Shown here piece after piece: positions 10,717 to 19,645 of a stretch of DNA of 64,000 nucleotides (within the stretch, counting starts at the first letter, position 1; each line of letters starts with the position of its first letter). Source of the stretch: Caulobacter sp. FWC2 (GTDB lineage Bacteria; Pseudomonadota; Alphaproteobacteria; Caulobacterales; Caulobacteraceae); NCBI RefSeq assembly GCF_002742625.1, contig NZ_PEBF01000001.1:4464001-4528000 (forward strand), written 5' to 3'. The position numbers were made by a program, and so were the translations under genes. The notes below the pieces were generated by a model. It did no database searches. It was not told where the DNA came from and saw only the letters and a list, made by a program, of their open reading frames with translations.

Positions 10717-10902
10717 TCAGGCCTCGTCTGGAGGGATCAGACCATCCAGGAAAGCGTCCAGCTCATCATCGTCCAGATAGTCGCCCGCCGCCACCTGCGC
10801 TCGACCACGCTCAGCCCGTTCGGCGTCCGACAGCATCGCGCGAGCACGCGCCGAGAGTCTCGGCGGCGTCACGACATTGGCGGTGTTCGTGGGGCGGGTC
10901 AT
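10717..10902 (-). CDS. Antitoxin of the ParE-like system
   Basis: 61 residues from ATG 10902, preceded by GGTAGGAG; a longer reading to 10923 lacks a ribosome site. The N-terminus is basic and the C-terminus (GDYLDDDELDAFLDGLIP) is acidic and amphipathic, the expected toxin-neutralising tail. It precedes the toxin by seven bases in one operon. No clear ribbon-helix-helix or AbrB signature is visible, so antitoxin identity rests on size, order and charge pattern. Confidence 0.7.
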   Translation of the reverse strand: MTRPTNTANVVTPPRLSARARAMLSDAERAERGRAQVAAGDYLDDDELDAFLDGLIPPDEA

Positions 10903-10966
10903 GAGAACTCCTACCCAGAACATAACGCCAACTTCTACGAGTTGTCACGCCGCCAATCGACGCGCC

Positions 10967-13312
10967 CTACCTGTACCCCGTCAGCGACGTCGGCCGATCC
11001 GCCACCTTCGTCGCCCAGGTCTTGTTCGGGGTGGCGCTCATCGTGAAGACCAGTTCGCCGCCGGCCACGATATCGTCGTGCTTGAGATAGGCCCGTGTCA
11101 GCGGCTTGCCGTTCAGCGTCACCTTCGACACGTACGGCTTGTCGTCGGCCATCCCTTCTGCCCGAACCGTGAAACGCTTGCCGTTCGGCAGGTTCAGCGC
11201 CGCCTTGTCCACGAACGGCCGGCCGATGGCGTATTCGTTCGAGGCCGGGGTCACCGGATAGAAGCCCAGGCTGGTGAACATCAGCCAGGCCGACATCTGG
11301 CCGAGGTCGTCATTGCCCGAAAGACCGTCGGGCGTCGGCTTGTACTGGGTCTTGATGATCTGGGTCAGGCGGGCCTGGGTGCGCCACGGGGCGCCGGCGT
11401 AGTCGTACATATAGGCCACGTGGTGGCTGGGCTCGTTGCCGTGGATGTACTGGCCGATCAGGCCGGCGATGTCCTCGGCGTGCGAGTAGTCGACCTTGGA
11501 GTTGTCGAAGTCGAACATGGCGTCCAGCTTCTTGACCGTCGCCGCGTCGCCGCCCAGCGTCTTGACGATCCCGCCCAGGTCCTGCGGCGCGAACCAGGAA
11601 TATTGCCAGGCGTTGCCCTCGGTATAGTCCGAGCCGTAGTTGATGGCGGTCGGATTGAACGGCTCGCGGAAGGTCCCGTCGCTCTTGCGGGCCCGCAGGA
11701 AGCCGGTCTTCACATCGAAGCTATTGCGCCAGTAGGACGCCCGCTTCTCGAAGGCCTTGGCGACATCGTCCTGGCCCATGTCCTTGGCCATGCGGGCGAT
11801 GGTCCAGTCGTCATAGGCGTATTCGACCGTCTTGGAGGCGGCTTCCGGCTCCTTTTCGATCGGCGCGTAGCCCAGCTTCATGTAGTCGCCGAGGCCGCCA
11901 TAGGGGGCGTAGGTCGCGCTCTTGACCATGGCGTCCAGGGCCGCCTTGCCATCATAGCCGCGGATGCCCTTCATCCAGGCGTCGGCGATCACCGGCACGG
12001 CGTGGTAGCCGATCATCGTCCAGGTTTCCTGGCCGTGGAACTGCCACACCGGCAGGATGCCGTACGGGCTCTGCTTCTGCGAGGCGATCAGCGAGTTGAC
12101 CACGTCATTGGTGTAGTCGGCCGGCTGGATCAGGGTCAGCAGCGGATGCTCGGCCCGGAAGGTGTCCCACAGCGAGAAGGTCGAGTGGAAGGTGAACGGG
12201 CGGCCGTCCAGCTTGCCCTCGTGCACCTGGTCGTCCGGACCCCGGTAGCGGCCGTCGGCGTCGGCATAGACGCTGGGGGCCAGCAGGGTGTGGTAGAGCG
12301 CCGTGTAGAGCGTTTTCTTCATCGGGACAGGAGCCTCGATGTCGACCGCGCCTAGGGCCTTCTCCCAGGCGGTCTTGGCGCGGGCGCGCTGGGCGTCGAA
12401 GTCGAAGCCCGGCTCGTCGCTGGAAAGGTTGGCGATCGCCCCGTCCTCGCTGACCGACGACAGCGCCACCTTCACGGTCAGCGGGCCGTCGATCTGGCCG
12501 AAGTCGAACACCCCGACCAGGGCGCGGCCCTGGACCTGGGCGCGGTCGTTCGGCGTCCGCCCCGGCTGGGCGAAGCCGTTATAGGGCACGTCCTTCTCGG
12601 CGTTGCGGAACGCCTGGCCGACCAGCGGGCGGTCGAACCTGATGGCGAAGAACAGCTTGCGCCCGGGGGCCCAGCCGCGCGTCTCGCGGTAGCCGGTGAC
12701 CACGCCGTCCGGCGACACCCGCAGGCGCGACCACAGCACCTTGCCCGGATAGTTGTAGATCGAGCTGCGCAGGTCGATCAGCACCTGGGCGCGGTCGCCC
12801 TTCTGGAAGGTGTAGCGGTGCAGGCCGGTGCGCAGGCCCGCCGTCAGTTCCGCCCGCACGCGGCTGTCGCTGAGGGTGACGGCGTAATAGCCCGGCTGGG
12901 CGACCTCGGTGTCGTGGCTGTAGCGCGAGCGGTAGCCCGAGCCCGGCTTGTCGACCTCGCCCGGCTCCAGCTTGGCCTCGCCCGCCACCGGGGTCAGCAG
13001 GATGTCGCCGAGGTCCGAGTGGCCCGCGCCCGAGAAGTGGGTGTGCGAAAAGCCCAGGATCGTCGGGTCGCCGAAGCGGTAGCCGGCCGCACGGGCATAG
13101 CTCTGCTTGAACGGCAGGATGTCGGTGTCGGGGCTCAGCTGCACCATGCCGAACGGAACCACCGCCCCGGGGAAGGTGTGGCCATCGCCGCCCGTGCCGA
13201 TGAAGGGATCGACGGAGTCGTAGGCCGTTGCGGTCTGGGCCAGGACGGGCGTCGCCGCCAGGATCGAAAGGCTGGCGAGCAGGGCGAGGCCCGACACTGA
13301 ACAGAGGCGCAT
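10967..13312 (-). CDS. GH92 family alpha-mannosidase, exported
   Basis: 781 residues with a signal peptide (cleavage after VLAQ near residue 26). GH92 landmarks are DPFIGTGGDGHTFPGA near the N-terminus, GFSHTHFSGAG, FHSTFSLWDTFRAEHPLL, and the C-terminal GNDDLGQMSAWLMF, where calcium and catalytic acids sit. GH92 enzymes are calcium-dependent exo-alpha-mannosidases, often alpha-1,2. It probably trims mannosides in the periplasm. The racemase gene lies 38 bases upstream on the same strand, so the two may be co-transcribed; no transporter is linked. Confidence 0.93.
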   Translation of the reverse strand: MRLCSVSGLALLASLSILAATPVLAQTATAYDSVDPFIGTGGDGHTFPGAVVPFGMVQLSPDTDILPFKQSYARAAGYRFGDPTILGFSHTHFSGAGHSDLGDILLTPVAGEAKLEPGEVDKPGSGYRSRYSHDTEVAQPGYYAVTLSDSRVRAELTAGLRTGLHRYTFQKGDRAQVLIDLRSSIYNYPGKVLWSRLRVSPDGVVTGYRETRGWAPGRKLFFAIRFDRPLVGQAFRNAEKDVPYNGFAQPGRTPNDRAQVQGRALVGVFDFGQIDGPLTVKVALSSVSEDGAIANLSSDEPGFDFDAQRARAKTAWEKALGAVDIEAPVPMKKTLYTALYHTLLAPSVYADADGRYRGPDDQVHEGKLDGRPFTFHSTFSLWDTFRAEHPLLTLIQPADYTNDVVNSLIASQKQSPYGILPVWQFHGQETWTMIGYHAVPVIADAWMKGIRGYDGKAALDAMVKSATYAPYGGLGDYMKLGYAPIEKEPEAASKTVEYAYDDWTIARMAKDMGQDDVAKAFEKRASYWRNSFDVKTGFLRARKSDGTFREPFNPTAINYGSDYTEGNAWQYSWFAPQDLGGIVKTLGGDAATVKKLDAMFDFDNSKVDYSHAEDIAGLIGQYIHGNEPSHHVAYMYDYAGAPWRTQARLTQIIKTQYKPTPDGLSGNDDLGQMSAWLMFTSLGFYPVTPASNEYAIGRPFVDKAALNLPNGKRFTVRAEGMADDKPYVSKVTLNGKPLTRAYLKHDDIVAGGELVFTMSATPNKTWATKVADRPTSLTGYR

Positions 13313-13350
13313 TCATAAACTCCGCAACTTGAGCGGGGGCACCCTATCGG

Positions 13351-14061
13351 CTAGGCGGCGCTGTTCAAGGCCCTCTCCACCGCCGCCATCGCATGCAGGG
13401 TCGTGGTGTCGAACACCGGGACGGGACTATCCGCCTGGCCGATCAGCAGCATGATCTCGGTGCAGCCCAGGATGATCGCCTGGGCGCCCTGCTCCACCAA
13501 TCGCGCGATCACCGCCTTGTAGGTCTCGCGCGAGGCGTCCATCACCTGGCCGGTCACCAGTTCCTCGTAGATGATCCGGTGCACGGCGGCGCGGTCTTCG
13601 GCGTCCGGGGTCAGCACGGTCAGGCCGTGTTTCCGCTCAAGGCGGCCGCGATAGAAGTCGTGCTCCATGGTGAAGGTCGTGCCCAGCAGGCCCACGGTCG
13701 AGAGGCCGACGGCCGTGATCGCCTCGCCTGTCGGGTCGGCGATGTGCAGCAGCGGGATCCGCACCGCCGCCTCGATGGCGTCGGCCTCGCGGTGCATGGT
13801 GTTGGTGCAGAGGACCAGGAAGTCGGCCCCGCCCGCCTCCAGCGCCCGGGCGGCGTCGGCCAGGCGGCGCGACAGCTCTGGCCAGCGGCCGGCGTGCTGC
13901 AGATGCTCGATCTCGGCGAAGTCGAACGACCACATCAGGGTCCGGGCCGAAGCCACGCCGCCGACGCGCTCACGCACCGCCTCGTTGATCAGCCGGTAGT
14001 ACTGGGCCGAGCTCTCCCAGCTCATGCCGCCGATCAATCCGATGAGCGCCTGTTCGGCCAT
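13351..14061 (-). CDS. Aspartate/glutamate racemase family protein
   Basis: 236 residues from ATG 14061. LIGGMSWESSAQYY at the N-terminus and two cysteine motifs, VLCTNTMH and ILGCTEI, give the paired catalytic cysteines of PLP-independent Asp/Glu racemases (YgeA/RacD group). It should interconvert L- and D-aspartate or a related amino acid in the cytoplasm. A longer same-frame reading to 14913 runs through the ABC genes and is an artefact of high GC content. Downstream GH92 suggests only transcriptional, not functional, linkage. Confidence 0.88.
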   Translation of the reverse strand: MAEQALIGLIGGMSWESSAQYYRLINEAVRERVGGVASARTLMWSFDFAEIEHLQHAGRWPELSRRLADAARALEAGGADFLVLCTNTMHREADAIEAAVRIPLLHIADPTGEAITAVGLSTVGLLGTTFTMEHDFYRGRLERKHGLTVLTPDAEDRAAVHRIIYEELVTGQVMDASRETYKAVIARLVEQGAQAIILGCTEIMLLIGQADSPVPVFDTTTLHAMAAVERALNSAA

Positions 14062-14108
14062 GTCGTCCCGCCTCTTGCCTGCCAGCGTCCTAGCAGGCCG
14101 GAGCCGCG

Positions 14109-14834
14109 TTACAACACCTCCCGCCGCGCCAGGTGGGCGATGGCCGCGATCAGGGCGATCAGACCCAGCCCGCCGCCCAGCGCCAGCGCGGTGTCGACGC
14201 GCCAAGCCTCCTTGGCCAGCATGTTGACCGGCATCTGCCAGGGGAAGAACACCCCCTGCTTGGCCGCCGTGGCGACCACCGAGAAGAAGGTCCCGCCGAT
14301 GCCCAGCGCCAGGGCGGGTACGAAGCTGGAAAAGCGCACGGCGGTCCAGAACTGGATGGCGATCAGCAGTGTCGCGGCCGCCACCACCTTCACGTTCAGC
14401 AGGACGAAGCGGGAAAGATCCGGGTCGCCGATCGGCGCCACCGCCGGCTTGATGATCGCGGCCAGGGAGATCGCGCCGAAGGTCAGCAGCAGGTTCAGGG
14501 CGGTCATGATGACGACAATCCCGATCACGCAGACCGCCTTGGCCGCGTAAAGGCGCCAGCGCGGGACCGGCAAGGCGCGCAGATGATCCCAGCTGCGCGG
14601 TCCGTGCTCCATATGGGCGACCAGGGCGGTCAGGGCCGTCACGCTCATCGGCAGCATGAAATAGGCCCAGATGCCGGCCGAGGCCTGCAGGAACATCGCC
14701 CATGGCGGGGCCTTGTCGGCGCGCAGCAGGTTGAAGAAGGCGAAGATCGCGATCAGCGACGGCGCGGCCACGGCCAGCACGGCGGCCAACGAGCGGTTCA
14801 GCTTGCGCAATTCGACGGACAGGGCGGCGAGCAT
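14109..14834 (-). CDS. ABC-2 type transporter permease
   Basis: 241 residues with six predicted membrane helices and a short N-terminal cytoplasmic segment (LAALSVELRKLNRS). The arrangement resembles permeases of lantibiotic/bacitracin immunity exporters, with HMEHGPRSWDHLRALPV as the coupling region after helix 2. Its ATG overlaps the ATPase stop by one base (TGATG), so the two are translated together. Substrate unknown. Confidence 0.82.
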   Translation of the reverse strand: MLAALSVELRKLNRSLAAVLAVAAPSLIAIFAFFNLLRADKAPPWAMFLQASAGIWAYFMLPMSVTALTALVAHMEHGPRSWDHLRALPVPRWRLYAAKAVCVIGIVVIMTALNLLLTFGAISLAAIIKPAVAPIGDPDLSRFVLLNVKVVAAATLLIAIQFWTAVRFSSFVPALALGIGGTFFSVVATAAKQGVFFPWQMPVNMLAKEAWRVDTALALGGGLGLIALIAAIAHLARREVL

Positions 14835-15766
14835 CAGGCGGCCTCGGCTTGACGGGGAGTGGGAACGGCGACGCGGCGATAGATGTCCTCCAGCGACTGG
14901 GCGCGGGGACCAATGGCGAAGACCGGGACGGCGGCCTCGACCAGCAGGGCGGTGAGCCCGGCTACGGCCGGGTCGACGGCGTCGCCGGCGTCCAGGGCCA
15001 CGGTCAGGCTGTCGGCGACGCGGACGTTCAGGCCGTGGCCGCGCAGCAGCGCCGCGGCCCGCGCGTCGTCTCCGGTGCGCAGGACGATCTCCGGCGCGAG
15101 GTCGGCCTTCAGGCGCGAAAGCTCGCCCTCCAGCACGAGCCGGCCGTCATTGACCACGCCGACATGGGTGGCGGTCTGCTCGATCTCGCCCAGCAGGTGG
15201 CTGGACAGCAGCACGGTCGCGCCGGTGCGCTCGGGCAGGGCGCGCAGGAAGCGGCGCATGTCGGCGATGCCGTCGGGGTCCAGGCCATTGGTCGGCTCGT
15301 CCAGCACCAGCACCGGCGGCGCGCCCAGCATGGCGCGGGCCAGGCCCAGGCGCTGGCGCATCCCCAGGGAGTATCCGGCGACCTTTCGCCCAGCGTCGGG
15401 GCGCATCTCGACCACCTCCAGCACCCGGTCGATCTCGCTGGCGGGGCAGCCCAGCAGGGTCGTGGTCAAGGCCAGGTTCTCCCGGCCGGTCAGGTTGCCA
15501 TAGAAGCCGTGCGCCTCCAGCAGGGCCCCGACCTTGCGCGCCGCGCCGATGCGGTCGCGGGCGACGTCCAGGCCGCAGACCCGCGCGGTTCCGGCGCTCG
15601 GACGGATCAGGCCCAGCACCATCTTCAGTGTCGTGGTCTTGCCCGCGCCGTTGCGGCCCAGGAAGCCGTACACGGCCTGCTCGGGCACGGTCATCGACAC
15701 GCCGTCGACGGCCAGGTGGGGGCCGAAACGACGGGACAAGCCTTCGGTCTCGATGGCTGCGGACAT
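14834..15766 (-). CDS. ABC transporter ATPase
   Basis: 310 residues. Walker A GRNGAGKTTT, signature YSLGMRQRLGLARAML, Walker B VLVLDEPTNGLD and H-loop SSHLLGEIEQTATHV are intact. The C-terminal 80 residues beyond the ATPase core are the regulatory extension usual for this type (CcmA/BcrA-like). It partners the downstream permease. The promoter must lie in the 95-base AT-rich gap shared with the divergent DUF2975 gene. Confidence 0.9.
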   Translation of the reverse strand: MSAAIETEGLSRRFGPHLAVDGVSMTVPEQAVYGFLGRNGAGKTTTLKMVLGLIRPSAGTARVCGLDVARDRIGAARKVGALLEAHGFYGNLTGRENLALTTTLLGCPASEIDRVLEVVEMRPDAGRKVAGYSLGMRQRLGLARAMLGAPPVLVLDEPTNGLDPDGIADMRRFLRALPERTGATVLLSSHLLGEIEQTATHVGVVNDGRLVLEGELSRLKADLAPEIVLRTGDDARAAALLRGHGLNVRVADSLTVALDAGDAVDPAVAGLTALLVEAAVPVFAIGPRAQSLEDIYRRVAVPTPRQAEAA

Positions 15767-15861
15767 GTCGCGGCACTCACTTTCGTTTAAGTTAGATATA
15801 AAGTTGCGAAGTGATCGTCTTTAAGTCAAGATTAAAGATGAGACAGGTTGGGGAGACCGCC

Positions 15862-16362
15862 ATGAGCGCCAAGGACGTCGAAAAATTCCGCCGCATGTGC
15901 CGCCAGTTCCGCTGGCTGGCGGTGTTCATGGTCGTCAGCGTCGGCCTGCTGCTGGCCCTGATGGCCTGGGGATTTCCGCTGCTCTACGCCCTGGTGAAGC
16001 ACAGACCGCTGCGGCCGGACATCATGCTGGCGGTGACGATCCAGAACGCCCCGGTCGCCTGCTATCTGTTCGGCGTGTGGTCGATCGGCCGGGCCATGGG
16101 CCAGATCGCCAAGGGACGACTGATCCAGGCCGCCCTACCCTCGGCCCTGCGCCGGGTGGGCCTGGCCCTCGGCGTCGGCGGCGTGGCTAGCGTCTTCATC
16201 GTCAGCAACCTGATGCGGCTGGTCGGCTTGACCAAGGGCAGCTATCTGAACTTCGACGTGGCCGGCATGACGCTGGGCATGATCGGCGGCGCCCTCTTCC
16301 TGCTGGGCCGGGTCATGGACCAGGCCCTGGCGGCGCAGGCCGAACTCGACGAGATGATCTGA
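15862..16362 (+). CDS. DUF2975 family membrane protein
   Basis: 166 residues from ATG 15862, which has GGGGAG seven bases upstream; upstream in-frame starts at 15811 and 15838 have no ribosome site. Four membrane helices are evident, with a short N-terminal cytoplasmic part (KDVEKFRRMCRQFRW). DUF2975 proteins are almost always encoded beside a small YozG-type HTH protein, and here that gene overlaps by one base. A membrane sensor or anti-regulator role is inferred from this pairing. Confidence 0.8.
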   Translation: MSAKDVEKFRRMCRQFRWLAVFMVVSVGLLLALMAWGFPLLYALVKHRPLRPDIMLAVTIQNAPVACYLFGVWSIGRAMGQIAKGRLIQAALPSALRRVGLALGVGGVASVFIVSNLMRLVGLTKGSYLNFDVAGMTLGMIGGALFLLGRVMDQALAAQAELDEMI

Positions 16363-16601
16363 TGCCCGTTCGCGTCACCCTGGACGCCCTGATCGTCGCC
16401 AAGGGCCTCAAAGCCCGCGACCTGGCCCAGGAGGTCGGTCTCAGCGAGACCCAGCTGTCCCTGTTCCGCTCGGGCAAGGTCAAGGGCATCCGCTTCCGCA
16501 CCCTGGCGCGGCTGTGCGCGGCCCTGGGCTGCAAGCCGGGCGACCTGCTGGACTACGCGTTCGACCCGTCCGACCTGACCGCGCCCGACGACGGCGACTG
16601 A
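16362..16601 (+). CDS. Cro/CI-family HTH regulator (YozG-like)
   Basis: 79 residues. A helix-turn-helix of the Cro/CI class spans residues about 10-65 (LDALIVAKGLKARDLAQEVG, ETQLSLFRSGKVKG, LARLCAALGCKPGDLL). Its start shares a base with the stop of the DUF2975 gene (TGATG), indicating translational coupling. The pair and the divergent ABC exporter may form one regulatory unit. Confidence 0.88.
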   Translation: MPVRVTLDALIVAKGLKARDLAQEVGLSETQLSLFRSGKVKGIRFRTLARLCAALGCKPGDLLDYAFDPSDLTAPDDGD

Positions 16602-16696
16602 GTCTCCGAGAGATTGCGACAGAAATTTTTCAGACACATTGGCGCGCGAATTCGAAGCACACGCCCTTTTCGGCAAGCTCACTCAAGGCTCACGTG

Positions 16697-18616
16697 ATGT
16701 CGTTCGTGCTCTCCCTGGTCGCTGCAGCGGCCCTGCAGGCGGCCGCGCCCGCTACTCCCTCGGTCCATGGCTATGGCGCCCTGACGCTGGCTCCCGGCGG
16801 CAAGCGCCTGGCGGCCATCGAGAGCGCCGAGACCGTCGGCACGGCGTCCGACAGCCGCGCCGCCATCGTCATCCGCTCGGCCAAGGGCGAGATCACCGGC
16901 CGCTTCGATCCCTGCCAGACCTGCCGCTATGGCGGTCCGGCCTGGTCGGCCGATGGCCAGAAGCTGGCCTTTATCGGCTCGGACATGCGGGCCGGCGCGG
17001 CGACCCTGTTCGTGATTGAGGGCGACAAGGTCCGCGCCGCCGCGACCGTGAAGGGCGTGGCGAGCACGCCGCGCTGGGCGCCGAACGGCCAGTCGATCGC
17101 CATGCTCGCCACGGTTGGCGCGCGCAAGCAGACCGGCGCCACCCAGGCCGGCGTGCGCCAGGTCGGCGAAATCGGCGTCGCCGGCGCGATCGACGAGCAG
17201 CGCATCGCCTTCGTTCCGACCGCGGGCGGCGACGTGACATTCGCCTCGCCCGACGACACCTTCGTCTACGAGTACGATTGGACGCCGGATTCCAAGGGCT
17301 TCGTCGGCACGGCCGCCAAGGGCGACGGCGACAACAACTGGTGGGTCGCCAGCCTGCAGGCCTTCGGGACCGACGGCGCCAGCCGCGTGATCGCCGCGCC
17401 GAAGATGCAGCTGAACGCCCCGCGCGTGTCGCCGGACGGCAAGTCGGTGGCCTTCATCGGCGGCCTGATGAGCGACTTCGGCGCGGTCGGCGGCGACGTC
17501 TGGACCGTGCCGCTCGCGGGCGGCCAGCCGACCAACCTGACCGAGGGCTACAAGGGCACCTTCACCAGCCTGTACTGGACCGCCAAGGGCCCGATGGCCT
17601 CGGCCATCCTGGGCGGCGACAGCGCCATCGCCCGCATCGACCCGGCCGGCGGGGCCAAGGTCACGCTGATGGCGCGCGGCGAGGTCAGCTATTCGGCTGG
17701 CGACGGCCGCGTCTCGTTCGACCCCAGCGGCAAGCTGGCGGCAACGGTCGTCGACTCGTTCGCCAAGGCGCCCCAGATCCTGCTGGGCGCGCCGGAGGCG
17801 CTGAAGCCCATCACCCACGACAACGACGCCCTGACCGCCAACTACATCGGCAAGAGCGTCACCTGGAAGAACGAGGGCTTCGACGTCCAGGGCTGGCTGC
17901 AAGCCCCGGCTAAGGTCGAGCCGGGCAAGACCTATCCGATGGTCGTCATCGTCCACGGCGGCCCGTCCTCGGCCGTGACCTCGCGCTTCGGCTCCAGCGG
18001 CACGGTCTATGACCTGCTGAAGGCCGGCTACTACGTGTTCCAGCCCAATCCGCGCGGCAGCTTCGGCCAGGGCGAGGCCTTCAAGACCAGCAACCGCCGC
18101 GACTTCGGCGGCGGCGACCTGCGCGACATCCTGGCCGGCGTGGACGCGGTCGAGAAGATCGCCCCGGTCGACGACAAGCGCCTGGGCGTGTTCGGCCACA
18201 GCTACGGCGGCTACATGACCATGTGGACGGTGACCCACAGCCAGCGCTTCAAGGCCGCCGTGGCCGGCGCCGGCATCGCCAACTGGATCAGCTATTATGG
18301 CCAGAACGGCATCGACCAGTGGATGGTCCCGTTCTTCGGCGACACCGCCTACAACGACCCGGCGATCTACGACAAGCTGTCGCCGATCCGCACGATCAAG
18401 GACGCCAAGACCCCGACCTTCATCTATGTCGGCGAACGCGACGTCGAGACCCCGGCGGCCCAGTCGATGGAGTTCTGGCACGGCCTGAAAGCCATGAACG
18501 TCGAGACCTCTCTGGTCATCTACCAGGACGAAGGCCACGGCATCCGCCGGCCGGAGAACCGCACCGACCTGACCAACCGCATCGTGGGCTGGTTCAATTC
18601 GCACCTGGGGTCGTAG
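16697..18616 (+). CDS. S9 family prolyl oligopeptidase-like serine peptidase
   Basis: 639 residues from ATG 16697 (GTG 16694 is adjacent). A short hydrophobic leader (SFVLSLVAAAALQAAAP) suggests export. The first 400 residues form a WD/Kelch-like propeller with TolB-type repeats (RWAPNGQSIAML, PRVSPDGKSVAFIGG). The alpha/beta hydrolase domain has the oxyanion HGGP, nucleophile GHSYGGYM, Asp in YVGERDVETP and His in DEGHGI. The family cleaves short peptides, often dipeptidyl or acylaminoacyl substrates. The 5' part of the frame upstream overlaps the HTH gene and is not used. Confidence 0.9.
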   Translation: MSFVLSLVAAAALQAAAPATPSVHGYGALTLAPGGKRLAAIESAETVGTASDSRAAIVIRSAKGEITGRFDPCQTCRYGGPAWSADGQKLAFIGSDMRAGAATLFVIEGDKVRAAATVKGVASTPRWAPNGQSIAMLATVGARKQTGATQAGVRQVGEIGVAGAIDEQRIAFVPTAGGDVTFASPDDTFVYEYDWTPDSKGFVGTAAKGDGDNNWWVASLQAFGTDGASRVIAAPKMQLNAPRVSPDGKSVAFIGGLMSDFGAVGGDVWTVPLAGGQPTNLTEGYKGTFTSLYWTAKGPMASAILGGDSAIARIDPAGGAKVTLMARGEVSYSAGDGRVSFDPSGKLAATVVDSFAKAPQILLGAPEALKPITHDNDALTANYIGKSVTWKNEGFDVQGWLQAPAKVEPGKTYPMVVIVHGGPSSAVTSRFGSSGTVYDLLKAGYYVFQPNPRGSFGQGEAFKTSNRRDFGGGDLRDILAGVDAVEKIAPVDDKRLGVFGHSYGGYMTMWTVTHSQRFKAAVAGAGIANWISYYGQNGIDQWMVPFFGDTAYNDPAIYDKLSPIRTIKDAKTPTFIYVGERDVETPAAQSMEFWHGLKAMNVETSLVIYQDEGHGIRRPENRTDLTNRIVGWFNSHLGS

Positions 18617-18643
18617 GCGGCCCGTCGCGCCCCCATATCAGCA

Positions 18644-18672
18644 GTCGCTCCCGCCCTTGCGGCGGGAGCGAC
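18644..18672. terminator. Perfect stem-loop after the S9 peptidase gene
   Basis: Arms GTCGCTCCCGCC and GGCGGGAGCGAC form a perfect 12-pair stem with a five-base loop, 27 bases after the stop. No T-tract follows on either strand, so it is either an RNA-stabilising 3' hairpin, a Rho-assisted terminator or an extragenic palindrome. Confidence 0.5.
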
Positions 18673-18813
18673 CCGCAAGCTGATTGCCCAGCGCTCGCCA
18701 ACCTGAGTTGCAGTCGGCCCGCCGGGTCGTTCGTCGCCGAGCAGGCAGGCCGCGGACTTGACCTGAGGATGTAGCTGCCTGTTTCAGGGGCGCCCGAAGC
18801 GCGCTACAGAAGG

Positions 18814-19596
18814 ATGACAACCTTAGCGAAGCCGTCGCGGAAAGAATACGAGCCGATGCGCACACAGCCCGGCACCAGCTTGACCTACTCGCTTGTCGAA
18901 GCGCTCGGTCAGGCCATCGTCACGGGCGAGTTCGTTGCCGCAGGATTTCCGACGGAAGCCGAAGTCTCCAAGCGCTTCGGCGCCAGCCGAACGGTGACGC
19001 GTGAGGCGGTGAAGATGCTGACGGCCAAGGGCCTGCTCAGCGCCCGCCCCCGGCATGGCACCGTGGTCGAGCCGGAAGCCGAGTGGAACATGCTCGATCC
19101 CGACGTGCTGCGTTGGCTGCTGGAGCGCAAGTTCTCGCTGCGCCTGCTGACCGAGTTCACAGAGATGCGCCTGGGACTGGAGCCCGCCGCCGCGGCGCTG
19201 GCCGCTCGCAACGCCGATGAGGCGGGACTCGAGGAAATCCGCCGGGGCCTGCGCCGGATGAAGGCCGCGGCCAGGGGCGAGGATGACGCGCTGGCCGCCG
19301 ACATCGCCTTCCACATCGCCATCCTCAGCGCGACGCAGAACCCGTTCTACCGCGAGCTCCACGAGCTGGTGAACACGGCGCTGCGGATCTCCATCCGCTT
19401 CACCAACCGCATCAAGGGCCGGACGGCGTCGATCCCCTCGCACGAGGATGTGGCCGAGGCGATCATCGCCCGCGACGCCGACAAGGCTTCGGCCGCCATG
19501 CGCGAGATCATCCTCGACGTTCTCGAACTCGTACGCTCGGCTTCGGACCTGGCCGCGTCGGACCTAGCCGCGTCGCCGGACGCCGTCACGGGGTAG
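18814..19596 (+). CDS. GntR/FadR-family transcriptional regulator (DgoR-like)
   Basis: 260 residues from ATG 18814; ATG 18856 is a reasonable alternative because AGAAGG stands too close to the first. The N-terminal winged helix (residues about 30-90) includes FPTEAEVSKRFGASRTVTREAV and LLSARPRHGTVV; residues about 110-245 are an FCD ligand-binding domain with Asp/His metal ligands (ADIAFHIAIL, HEDVAEAI). Family members sense sugar acids. It heads the locus beside the sugar dehydrogenase, and DgoR-type palindromes occur at the locus promoters, so it is the likely regulator. A short tandem duplication (SDLAASDLAAS) marks the C-terminus. Confidence 0.85.
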   Translation: MTTLAKPSRKEYEPMRTQPGTSLTYSLVEALGQAIVTGEFVAAGFPTEAEVSKRFGASRTVTREAVKMLTAKGLLSARPRHGTVVEPEAEWNMLDPDVLRWLLERKFSLRLLTEFTEMRLGLEPAAAALAARNADEAGLEEIRRGLRRMKAAARGEDDALAADIAFHIAILSATQNPFYRELHELVNTALRISIRFTNRIKGRTASIPSHEDVAEAIIARDADKASAAMREIILDVLELVRSASDLAASDLAASPDAVTG

Positions 19597-19645
19597 TCCC
19601 CGGACGCTCGCCGCTCGCCGAGCGCCTTGGTGGATCCCGGAGCGC

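Noticed and set aside
16679..18604. A 641-codon minus-strand open frame opposite the S9 peptidase
   Set aside because: Shadow of a real gene; no recognisable motif and typical reverse-frame composition.
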